Positions 23,369-33,645 of a stretch of DNA of 64,000 bases are shown in pieces; the stretch's first letter is position 1, and each line of letters opens with the position of its first letter. The translations under genes and the position numbers were made by a program. This DNA comes from Bidens hawaiensis (taxonomy: Eukaryota > Streptophyta > Magnoliopsida > Asterales > Asteraceae), in the NCBI GenBank assembly GCA_021521415.1, contig JAIQDT010000296.1:610987-674986 (forward strand), written 5' to 3'. The notes below the pieces were generated by a model. It made no database searches and was not told the origin of the DNA. It saw only the letters and a list, made by a program, of their open reading frames with translations.

Positions 23369-23510
23369 AGTTCTCTGTCAATAATCATAGTTCTCTATTA
23401 AGTTTCAGAGTTCTCTGTCAATAATCATAGTTCTCTGTTAAGTATCAGAGTTCTCTGTCAATAATCATAGTTCTCTGTTAAGTATCAGAGTTCTCTGTCA
23501 ATAATCAAAG
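23369..23510 (+). repeat. 40-bp tandem repeat in the leader of H
   Basis: About 3.5 copies of a 40-bp unit made of AGTTCTCTGTCAATAATCAT and AGTTCTCTGTTAAGTATCAG. More degenerate TTCTCGG-type copies continue to about 23600. It lies in the untranslated leader between PBS and gag. Leader sequence elsewhere between 23041 and 23786 shows no gene. Confidence 0.85.
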
Positions 23511-23786
23511 TTCTCGGCCACTGTTCAAAGTTTTGGTTAAGTTTCAACGTTGTCGGCTACTTTTCAAGGTTCTCGGTTACTTGTAAGGTTCTCGGGTTTC
23601 TGGTTGCGTTGGGCCCAGCTCAGGTGGGCTTTGGATTTTGTTCAAGTGGGCTTATGATTCATTGGGCCAGTCATACGAGGTAATTTCATAGCCTTCACCT
23701 CCACCAAATCCTCTAAGGTAAGTCCTGTATTATGCTCCCAATCATGTATTGATAAGGTAGGACTGTATAAAATTCACAATAGTAAT

Positions 23787-25145
23787 ATGCTTAGAGAGAT
23801 GGAGGGAATTAAATATGAAAATGCTACCCTTAAGAAATTGGAAAATGCTTTAAAAGGAAAACTAGAGGCACAACAAAAGGATTTCTCAAAACTTCAATCC
23901 GATTTCAGCATAAAATGTTGTCACCACCTAGATGCTAAAAAGAAAATTTCTGAACTAACCGCCGAGTTAGATGCATCCAAGTTGGAGATAGATAAATTAA
24001 CTAATAAATTTGAAAATGCTGAATTCAACTTTAAGAAATTTGATGTCTCTAGTGTTGTAGTTGAGTCAATGATTGAAAAACAGTAAAAATGGAAAGAGAA
24101 CAAGGGTGTGGGTCTTGGGTACAACATGGTTCCTCCTCCATATAATAATAACTATACTAGTCTTCCTCTTACCAAGGAAGAAGAAAAAAAGGAAAAATGT
24201 ATGCAGTATGGTAAGTCAACTACAAATGACAAGGGTATGGTTGGTTCAATCACAATAACTGAATCAACATCCGGGGTGAACCATTCTAATTTGTTTACTT
24301 CATGTGCAGATGAAGTAATAGTTGAGGATTGCACTGATGAGGATGATGATTCACCTATTAATTCTCATGTTGCTTTGAATTTGCCTGCTTTGAATACTAT
24401 TGCTACAAATGTTTGTGTGAGCTCTGTTTTAAAGAGCAAAGACAATCGTGTGGTTGACTTCTCTAAAACTTCTAAAAGCAGTGATCCGCTTTTTAATAAA
24501 CTTGATAAAAATAAGAATTTTCATAAATATTCATCACCCAAGTTTGTTAAAGAAGGAAGTTCACGTACTTGTAACTGTGAGAAATCCAGTACTAAGTCCA
24601 ATGGTGGACAAATAGACTCACACAACAGAGCAAGACTGGGAATCGACCACAACAACTTTTTCGTTAAAAGGCAAACCTGCTTTAACCGTGGCATTCCCGG
24701 TCACATTTCTAGAAACTGTTCTCGTCTCCCGTATGTTCCATATTACAGACGCCATCAGAGGACTATGCTTCAAAATACCTACAAGAATTTTAACTCTAAT
24801 AAAATGAGGTATTATACGGCAAAGCCCTCTGACGGTGATTGGAGGAGAAACAAGGCTGACAGGTCAAGTTCCTATCAGACCAAGCCTAATTCGGTTCAAA
24901 AGCAGAACGGAAACTTGATTTCGACTCCGAGGCCTCAGAATCAAAATTGTTTAGAAGGTCAAAGTCAAATGTGTATTCCGTTTGCAAACCGGAGACGAAG
25001 CAAACCATCTGTACAAACAATAAAGTTTTAAAACCTAAATACAGATGGTTGCCTAAGTCTCCGGTGACCAAGTCATCAAAGCCTTCCTGTTCGATCTTTG
25101 ATAAGCAGGAAGACATGTCATGGCAACCCGTGACACGTTGAATAA
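23787..25145 (+). pseudogene. Sirevirus gag remnant of H (C-terminal part)
   Basis: Only the C-terminal half of gag is left; the capsid core found in element I is missing. Residues 1-100 from 23787 form a charged coiled coil. After an in-frame stop at 24084 the same frame continues with GLGYNMVPPPYNNNY, which corresponds to GIGYHEVPPPFNHNY in element I. A zinc knuckle appears as CFNRGIPGHISRNC at about 24679-24720, with the second Cys changed to Arg. Near 24950 a frameshift moves the tail into another frame, ending about WQPVTR at 25138. Coiled-coil gag C-termini are known for Sireviruses, reported to interact with dynein-light-chain-8-like proteins. Confidence 0.85.
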
Positions 25146-25159
25146 GTCAGGTTTACCCA

Positions 25160-25645
25160 GAATGACTATGGACTGGGTACCTAAGACTAACTAATCTCGC
25201 ACATCGTGCAGGAACAGCTATGGAGGAATATCATCAGACTGTGGTATATTGATAGTAGCTGTTCCAGGCACATGATAGGAGGCATCTCTCAGTTGGACGA
25301 CATTCAAATTTGTAATGGAGGGTATGTTTCCTTTGCGGGATGAGAGAATGGAAAGATTACACAGAATGGTGTAAGAGACTGCTGTTCTCAGGTTATCTGG
25401 ATGCAACATCAATTGCTGGATTACGGTTTGAAATTTCTTGACACTCCTATTTTTTGTGATAATGATGCTGCCATTGCCATTGTTAAAAACTCGGTTCAGC
25501 ATTCTAAACCAAGCACATCGATATCAAAATTCATTATATTCGTGACTGTTACGACCGGAAATTAATTCATCTTGAACAGGTCCACACTGATAATAATGTG
25601 GCAGACCTATTTACGAAACCGGTCTAAACAGCCAGATTCAATGTG
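25160..25645 (+). pseudogene. Protease fused by deletion to RNase H end, element H
   Basis: A gag stop (TAA at about 25191) is followed by a CGTGCAGGAACAG stretch, then protease WYIDSSCSRHMIGG (canonical Ty1/copia DSGCSRHM; Gly changed to Ser) at about 25239-25290. From about 25375 the sequence jumps to the end of RNase H: CSQVIWMQHQLLDYGLKF, FCDNDAAIAIVKNSVQHSK, HIDIK.HYIRDC and NNVADLFTKP. Integrase, RT and most of RNase H are deleted. Further stops and frameshifts occur (about 25350, 25510). Confidence 0.87.
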
Positions 25646-27440
25646 CTTGTAGGGTTTCTTAAGATGTTGCGATTTGATGACTGAGTATATTTTTGAGGTT
25701 TAAATTGTGTACATCAATTTTTTTTTGTCATAATTTCTGTACAAATTTAGGGGGAGAAAAGAAAAATACAAAAAGAGTGTGTGTGTAAAAATACAAAAAG
25801 AGTGTGTGTATGTTCTTAAAAAAATAAAAAAAAAATTTAAACATTTTGTTCTGTTGCTTAAAATCATGCCGGTTACTCAAGTTCAACGGACATATTTTAT
25901 ATGTTTGGTCCGTCATCAATTTTTGACTCACGGGATAGCCATTAACCTTAGGACTGAAAGCAACTGGGGCGACTGAACTTACATAAAGAAAAAAAAATCT
26001 TTTCTTGATTTAACTATCTGTTTAAGTTATTTCACTGAAAATTATGTCGGCTGCCTAAGTTTGAGGGACACATATTATTATCTGTCTGGTCCTATCGTCT
26101 TCCTTTAGACACATAGGATAGTCATTCACCTAAAAATCAAGGGTAACTGGGGTGATTGAATTTAAAATTGCCTTCTAAGTTATCATCTGGGAAGTGATAT
26201 TATTATTCAGCTAAAGCTTTCTAGAAGCTTAAAATATTTTTAATGAAAATTGATCCAACCTTTGTGAAATGATAGATAAATTGATTTTGTGTGCATAACG
26301 TGTGAAGTTATTTGGCTAAAAAGGCTTTTGATTAGTCATTGATGTGTATGGTAGCTTTCCATGATAATTAAAAATTTGAAGTGATATAAACTAAATCTGC
26401 TAAACTTATTGTGGAGAGTCATTTTGAAGATGTTTGCATGTCCCTAAATACATCTCTCCGAATGATAGGTAGAAAAGAAATTACCCAGTCATACACGAGC
26501 CCGTTAGTGTCTTGATCGCAAAAATAAAAAATAAATAATCATTTGAAGCATAAAAATAAAAAAAAATATGAAAATTATTGTCATTCAAATTTGTTTTCCA
26601 AAAGCTTAAAGGGGTCCCAAGGAACTACAGGGGTGGGGCATACAAATAAGTCCTAAACATCCTGAATGTAAGGCTTGTAAGTCCGGATGGCATGTAAGTC
26701 CAACGTTCAACCTTAAAGCTTAAAATTATTTTTGTATAGAGAAAATCTTTTGATCAAGCGCTAGGGGGTTGGAGTCAAATTGGGGTGATCTGGGGAAAGT
26801 CAAATACGCTTTGAGAAGAGATAAGGGGCATCATAGGTCCATAAGTGATGTCCCTATAAGCTTTATGCCTAATTGAATCTAAGCATATCACTGGTGCAAT
26901 AAAAATCATGCTAAGTTTCTAATTACCTGCTATCAACCTTTTCACTATTACACAATAATGCTGAAAATGAATCATTGTGAAAGCATCCTAATCAATATGA
27001 TTTCATGTTCGGATCTTTTCTTAAAAGGGTTGCTTGTTTTAAGACAGCTGAAATTTGATCCCAAAATATGCTAAATCTACTGAAGGCTAGATGGTTAATC
27101 ATTTTTGTTTTAGTTTAGTTTTTATTCTAATTGTATTTTATTTTTAATTTTTTATTTTTACCTCATGACTGCTCGTGTCGAAACAAATGTCTTTAAGAAA
27201 TCGTTTTTATCATGAATCGCGATTGTTTTTTAGATCATGAAATTTGACGGCTGCTAGTCTTGATCCTTGGGCCATTCTGTTTGACCAATGTGTCCATAAT
27301 ATTTGTGTTCTTGGCCCAGTCATCTTTGGCCCAAGTTGTTTGTGTTAATGGTGTTCTCGTTCCATCCGGTTTCTCGGCCCAGATGGGTATCTCAGAAGTT
27401 CAAAGGTTTTGTTTACAGATTTGATTAAGTTTGGAAGGGA
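25646..27440 (+). other. Sirevirus 3' spacer of H
   Basis: Non-coding. Two diverged modules, each with GGTCC and a GATAGCCATTAACC- or GATAGTCATTCACC-type core followed by an AACTGGGG block, lie at 25866-25975 and 26040-26160. They match two modules in element I (61682-61800, 61818-61947). A block around 26461-26504 (ATTACCCAGTCATACACGAG core) and one at 26790-26820 (GGGGAAAGTCAAATACGC) also match I at 62245-62288 and 62530-62560. An extra polypurine-like TTTAGGGGGAGAA is at 25747-25759. Confidence 0.75.
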
Positions 27441-27890
27441 GTCAAAGTGGTTTATCAAGGTCTTCATCCGTTGGTCAAGTTTGGAAGATTTGCTGAGATC
27501 GAGGCAGATGTTGATGCTGCTGGTGCAGCTGTAGGTGAGGAACATATGGTTCATGCTCAAAGGTACAACAGTCAGTACCTACTGCTGAACAAGTTAAAGA
27601 GTTCGAAGCGTTCAAGAAAAAGGTCCTGTTGACTGCATTGAAGCCTCCTCAATTAGTCACTGCGACACATGTTGAAGATGATATTGACGAAGAGCCATCC
27701 ACCGATCTTATTCCATGCAAACAACGAAAGAAAGATCCGAGACCGGGTGTGCGGGCTAGTGATGTGATACCTACTACTCAACTAACTGTTGCTGAGCCCG
27801 TTGCTGATTGAAGCTCAGACAGCTCAAGGCCCTTCTAATGCTGCTCAACAAACTCAAGAACAGATTTTTGAAGATATTCTCGAGCACGAC
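27441..27890 (+). pseudogene. Env-like ORF remnant of H
   Basis: Short broken frames (27447-27632, 27629-27811) just before the polypurine tract, containing VKFGRFAEIEADVDAAGAA and a basic/acidic tail with TDLIPCKQRKKDPRPGVRAS. The position matches the C-terminal tail of the envelope-like ORF of Sireviruses. Similarity to known env-like proteins could not be tested, so the assignment rests on position and composition. Confidence 0.5.
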
Positions 27891-27907
27891 TAAAATCAAG
27901 CAATAAA

Positions 27908-27920
27908 CCAAGGGGGAGAT
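27908..27920 (+). other. Polypurine tract of H
   Basis: CCAAGGGGGAGAT directly before the 3' LTR; near-identical to CCAAGGGGGAGTC before the LTR of element I. Confidence 0.9.
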
Positions 27921-28296
27921 TGTTGGGCTATATTTTGTGGTTTATGCTTGGTATTGTTAGACTTAGATTGGGCTTAGTTGGGCATTGATATGTAAACCGA
28001 AATCTACTGATTTCGGTGGGCTTTACTTTGTGTTGGGCTTAGGTATGGTATATGTCTATAAATACCATGCATTTCACCTTGTAAAGGGTTGGTCATTTGT
28101 TAGTATTGAAGCCGTGACATTGTGTAAGTTGTTAAGGGCTTAAGCACCCGACGTATAATATACGTGTGTTTTGAAGCCTTTCTTGTGTGTTCTTATTGCT
28201 ATTATCATTCGCGTATTGAATCAACACGTTGTTATTTTCCGCATTTCATCGTGTATATGGTATCACATTGCAAGATCCTCCGACACGGGACTTACA
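27921..28296 (+). repeat. 3' LTR of H (376 bp)
   Basis: TGTTGGGCTATATTTTGTGG...GGGACTTACA; TATAAATA at 28067-28074. It is uninterrupted and serves as the reference for the split 5' LTR. Confidence 0.93.
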
Positions 28297-28301
28297 TTTT
28301 C

Positions 28302-29393
28302 ATTTTCAAATGTATATAATTCCCCGTTATAAGGCATTTTACCGAACTTTGACCATTGAAATTCTGTTGAGTCATAACTGTTTAACTTTCCCGCCTATTA
28401 TTTATAGGGGTTCTTTACAAAGTTTAGTTGTGTGTGAGTTTCCAAGTGGTACTATCTTCGCCTCGTCAATAAGGCACTTGCTTATTTCGATATATAGGAA
28501 ATTACTAGTCGGACACAAAAATTTGACATTAAATATTGTTTTAGTCAATTTGCAATGAGATTAAATTTCAGGATGACTTTGTACGGTTCCGATATGTTGA
28601 TGTCGACTTATCAGTTTCCTCAACTCAAATAACCTTTTCAAAGGTCAAAAATTCATTATGTACATCGATATAGTTCTTTCATTAGTTTTATGCGGCTTTC
28701 AGTTTGGTTTTGAATTCTACAGGTTTTATTTGTGGTTTCGGAATCAAATTGGATTTTGTATTTTGAGTATTTCTAAACCTTTAGCTTATTAAGGTAACGA
28801 TTTACGATTTATATTCTTGCTTGTATCGTACTAGTTATAGTGTCGCTCATATAATATTATGGTAAATATTAGTATACGAGGATTACACCAGTGGAAAATG
28901 CTGGCCTTAATTTCCTCCAAGATTTAATATACAGGTGCAAGATAATTCTTCCAGTGTCTGTATTGTTCGTCTAGGTCAATCGTTTGTTTGGGAATGACAG
29001 GTTGTGCTTAAGCCGATTCGGTTTCTTAAGTTTTCTAGGAAATAAGAGGCGAAATGACAATCTTAGCCTGAAGTAATCAAAATAGACATACCAAGTCGAG
29101 ATATGATTTTGTTACATAATGGTAGGCGTGCCTTTCAGTTGTATAGTTGTTATGGATCGGGAGGGAGTGTGCAAATTAAGTTAGTCGGTCAACTGGTACC
29201 CCGGACTATACTGTATTCTAGGGATGATTTATGAAAACGTGTTACGAGGCTTATAGTAATATTGTTCCCACTTCCACTGGGTGTTTCTGGTTGTTGTAAC
29301 ATTACCAAGGGCTTTTGATATCATGCCTTAATTCTAGCACTAGTCAGACATTCGGACCACCAATAATATTTATTTGAATGTTTGTGCATCTTA
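28302..29393 (-). pseudogene. Decayed integrase and pol end of G
   Basis: Minus strand. Around 28320-28480 the translation with stops resembles the integrase C-terminal end of plant chromoviruses: LIDE..., EEP-like, then KVKQL.LNRISMVKVR.N, matching the common EPVEI.DREVK.LK.SRIPIVKVRWN block. Upstream (28480-29393) only fragments can be read. Many stops and shifts; long dead. Confidence 0.6.
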
Positions 29394-32021
29394 TGTAACG
29401 CCCGTTAATTCCGGTTTCAAGAATTAAGGATTGTAGAGTATGTATAACTCTCGGGACTTAACCGACGTTTCTCGAAAGCCTTTACGTCATCCCGGTACGT
29501 TAATGAACTTAACTTTTCCTTCCATTTTGCCTTACACTTCAATCTGGAGGGGCTAGAGTGTAAAATATTATGTTATAACACAACCTAACCCTAGCCCCCA
29601 TCTCTTTCTGCGATCGGCAGGTAGGAGCAGCCCCAAGACCACCGATTTTCCTTTTTACAGCCAATTCTAAGCCATGAAAACTTCAATTCAAGGTCGGTTT
29701 TATGATTCCCCGTGTCTTTTACACCTTAATTGATCATATTAACGCGCTTATTGGTCGTTAAGGTTGAGTTTTGATGATAACAGTTTACTGACAGATTCGT
29801 ATACGTTTATTGTAGGGTCTGTAACGTGATGATAACCCATTGTTTTTGATCGATTCTTGATTTCACGATGTTCTACTTCGAGTCTAGTTTCCAGAAAGGT
29901 ATAATAGTAATTTTTGGACGAGATTTGAATGGTTTTTATGAATTTATAAAATCGAGTGTCAAAACTGATGCGGGATGACGGATTCTGGTCTGTCTTCCCG
30001 ACGTCATAACCTTTTTTTGACAGGTCCAAATTGGTTGGTTTCACTTTGGAAGTTAGTATTTTGAGTTAGGAACCAAACCCAATTGGAATCATTTAATTTA
30101 GTTCGGTAATGAATTTTATAAAAATAAAACTATTTTGTTGCGCACTAAAATAGCTGCACGTACCTTGCTGTGTTGGAGGAATTTTTATAATTTTTGTGTC
30201 CAATATAAAAATATAATAAAAATATTTTTATAAACCTAAGACATTTATTAAAGTCTGGTAAAAATTTCATAATTTATTTCAAAGGTTATCTTATGTAATT
30301 AAATGCATCTTCGCATGCTAAAATCTACACGTTTTACTCGTTATTGATCGATAAGTTCGTTTTAGGCTTAACCGGGGGATGTTCAATTGTGTTCTTGTCG
30401 GGGCTGTTTGAAGTGACTTTTTGCACCACAATCTTCCTAGGTATGTCCCGTATATCATACTCAAAGATCATGTTCTTAGGTGTTCGTTAAGTTGATCAAC
30501 TAGTTGTAGTTTGATTGTTATGTTCGGTTGTCTAGAATTGTTGAGTTTGATGCGTTAATCGGTTGGATTAACAACCGAATCAGTTTGCATGGCCCTAGGG
30601 GAGTCCAAGGGCTGTGGAAAAATTAATTTTTTTGGTGCTCGGGGCTGTCGGGGTTAGTGCTTCATCAATCGAGTCGGCGGTGCGCGAATTTTCGTTTAAA
30701 TGTTAAAGTAAGTGTTGTAAAAGGGAACCGTCAACCCTATCAACTCGGGTGACATAATTATGATGAATGAAAAGGTTTAAGATGGAATTTGGTCCATTCG
30801 GGGCTGATTTGGTTAACAAATGGTTTTAAGGATTATTTCACGCGCATTCAACCCGATTTGACTATCTTTGGGCCTTGGGCCAAGGTGTTGGGCCTTGGGC
30901 CAAGTGTTCGGCCTTGGGCAAAGTTGTAGGGCCTTGGGCCAAGTGTTGGGCCTTGGGCCAAGTATTGGGCCTTGGGCCAAGTTGTCGGGCCTTGGGCCAA
31001 GTTGTCTGGCCTTGGGCCAAGTTGTTGGGCCTTGGGCCAAGTGTTGGGCTTGTACGGCCCATTAGGCTAGAGTGTTCCTACAGTCTAGTTTAGTAACGCG
31101 TTATGTATAATTTACAGGCCCTTGCTTGTGATTTTTCCCTTAGGAACTTCCTAGCTCGTTGCAAGAATTCGATCGATCTCAGGTGAGTTCTTGATGCCCG
31201 TTTTACTCATTTTTCATTTGGGCTAGCATGCGCACCTAAATGTTTTCTTACTTGATGAAATGTTTTTAAAAAGATTTTATATAGGCTTGCTAGTATATGG
31301 TAAGCCTTGGTATGTTAAATATATATATGTGTATATACATTATTTCTTGGCCTCTATTTGGCGATGTTGTAGTCGTTTCGACTACTAATGTTGTGTATGC
31401 CTACTTTGTGTTTGCATACACTGATGTTACGTGTTTGGGTTGTACGTTTGCTCGACCCTGATGTTATACGTGGATGATATATATATATATATACTGTTAT
31501 GTATATAGGGATGTTATTGAATGGATGTTTACATATACATTTTGTATATGTATGTATGAGGATGTTTAAGTTCGGTAATGATGATTAGATGGATGTACCC
31601 TTTTACTTTTAGAAAACCTTTGATATGACTATCATGATTTTAATACTGATATCTTTTACTTAAAACTTGAACTCACTCAGCTCAAGTTGACTTTGTGTGC
31701 ATGTTAGTGTAAGTTTCAGGATTTGGAAGAGGATGCCTTATCGCTTGGACGTGTACGGAGCTACTTGGATGGTGAAGGGCATACTGGAAGGAAGAATTGT
31801 TTATGAATATTTTATTTCAAGGAAACTTATAAAAGTTACACTGATTTTGGTTCTTGGGCAAAATTCCCGGGTTTCGGGAACTTATTACATTTTTCATGTT
31901 TTCCGCAAAATTTATACTCCGATATGTTTGTTTTAATGGAAGAAATGGTTTTTAAGTTTATTAAATTTTACGTGTTTGGATGATTACCAACTATGGGGTT
32001 CCCGGGGTTCGGGGCCTTATA
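29394..32021 (+). mobile_element. Solo LTR N (Tekay-like gypsy, 2628 bp)
   Basis: Starts TGTAACGCCCG and ends TCGGGGCCTTATA (expected TTACA). It aligns in order with K's LTR: the CGATCGGCAG leader segment (29610), GATTCTGGTCTGTCTTCCCGA (29980), CCTAGGTATGTCCCG (30436), CAGGTGAGT (31180-31188) and AACTCACTCAGCTCAAGTTG (31671). It carries a private GGGCCTTGGGCCAAG array. The flanks TCTTA and TCGGC do not match, so the target duplication is decayed. It interrupts pol of G. Confidence 0.83.
30870..31050. repeat. 19-20 bp palindromic minisatellite in N
   Basis: Nine tandem units of GGGCCTTGGGCCAAGTTGT type. Each holds CTTGGGCCAAG, a near-perfect palindrome. Open frames here on both strands are artefacts of the repeat. 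Confidence 0.93.
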
Positions 32022-33645
32022 TCGGCACCTAGATGAATAGAATCTTTGGAATTATGTGCTACGTCCATGATCAGGTCATATATTTTAACAAAAGTAGGAA
32101 TCTAGACTCGGTTTGTTGGAGGTATAGAATTTCACGGTTTTCCCTTCCAAAGTTCTTATCGTCCCCGTACAAAATTTTGTTTTCTAAATGTTATGCTCTT
32201 AGGGCTTTCTTTTGAGCGATATTAATACGCCCGATAATGTTTGTCTAAACAATCGTTTCAAATACCCGTACTTTCTAGTGTTTAATTTCATCCCTTCATC
32301 TTGAGGCATCTGTTTTCATAATTGCACTTGTTCCACAACTCTACTCGTTTTCCTTATCCCATATTCAGTTTTGTCAGATCAATTGCAGGTCATAAGCTTC
32401 TGCGATTACTGTATTTGTGTGTTAGATGGTATAATAATAGCATGCCCATGAATTAGATGCAAAAAATAATCGTTCCATACTCCGGGTTAAGGATAGTAAA
32501 ATTTTCTCGTGCGTTTTTGATTGTCGGGAAACATATGCAATAACTTTGTTTTTATGCGTTAGTACGCATTCCAGATCTTTTCGGAATGTATCACGATAGA
32601 TTACAAAATCATCAGTTCCTTCTGGGAGACTTCACATAGGAGTCTGATAAATTTTCTGCCTCATCAATTGAGAAGCCATCTCTTGGTCTTTCCCAACTAA
32701 TTCCAAAATTTGACAAAATTCTCTTGGTGACTCTGGTGTTTACCAGTTTTGCTCGGCTGTTTGTGAATTCCGGGTCAACTAATAATGTGTTCTAAGAATC
32801 GTACTCCTTGTAGCCAAAATTCACACTTGGACATCTTGATATACCATTCCTCTTGCCTCAACATCTCTAAGATTGTTCGTGAATGTTGCTCATTTCCTTC
32901 TTGGTTTTCAAGATATCAGGAGGTCATCGATAGCGTTATAAAGAATTTTATCGAGATACAATTTACCAACTCGGTTTGTGAGATTCATGAAAACTACATG
33001 TGCATTAGTCGGTCCGAAAGGCATAACTAAGGGTTCATAGTGACCATACCGAGCTCGATACACCAATTTAGAAACATCTTCCTCTTGGATCTTAACTTGA
33101 CAATAGCCGGTTCAGAGGTCGATTTTTGAGTAGTAATTTGCGTCTTGGAGCCGATTGAACAAATCGTCTAATTATGGGAGGGAATATTGATCTTGATGGA
33201 AATTCGTGTAGTTCCAAGTAATCAACGCAAATCCCAAGTTTTCATCCTTCTTCTTTATCAACAACACCGGTGCTCCCCAATGATGATAGCTAGGTTCTAT
33301 GAAATCCTTATCTAAGAATTCTTGTAGTTGTCGTTACATTTTGGAGAATGCCAGGCGATAAGGTGCCTTCGTAGTAGGAGTTGTTCCTAGGATTATGTCG
33401 GTTCGGAATTCAACTTGTCGGATAGTGGTATTCCGGGTAGTTCATCAGGAAAGACATTGGAGTATTTGAGTGATACTGGGATATCTCCTATATGTTTCGT
33501 TGGGGTTTTTATAGTTACATTTTCCAGAAATGCCATACACCCTTGGCGTAAACGCTTTAATACTTTAAGATGAGACACGAGAGGTGATATTGCACCAAAC
33601 TTCTCTTCTTGTGTCATAATTGCTTCACCATCCAAGAGAGGAATT
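32022..33645 (-). pseudogene. Decayed reverse transcriptase and protease/RT junction of G
   Basis: Minus strand. An open block at 33393-33635 carries the protease-RT linker, with FPDELPGIPLSDKLNSEP corresponding to the FPDDLPGLPP.R..EF.I motif of plant chromoviruses. Further on (33041-33135) the RT reads, with one stop, SKIDL-TGYCQVKIQEEDVSKL and YRARYGHYEP, then VMPFGPTNAHVVFMNLTNRV. The YIDD region near 32900-32940 is decayed. Distal RT/RNase H to 32022 is unreadable in long frames. Confidence 0.8.

Larger units (their letters stand above)
19605..28296 (+). mobile_element. Ty1/copia Sirevirus-type element H (decayed)
   Basis: LTR (19605-19705 plus 22752-23025), PBS at 23027, partial gag, fused protease/RNase H remnant, long 3' spacer, env-like remnant, polypurine tract and 3' LTR (27921-28296). 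TTTTC flanks both ends (19600-19604, 28297-28301), a perfect 5-bp target duplication. LTRs are 375 and 376 bp once J is removed. Most of pol is deleted. It shares spacer blocks with Sirevirus I at 61627-62800. Confidence 0.92.

Noticed and set aside
28229..28558. 109-codon plus-strand frame
   Set aside because: It crosses the LTR end of H into antisense integrase of G.
30813..31093. Open frames on both strands rich in GPRPNTWPKA or LGPSCRALGQ
   Set aside because: They are translations of the 19-20 bp GGGCCTTGGGCCAAG array, with no start context or homology.
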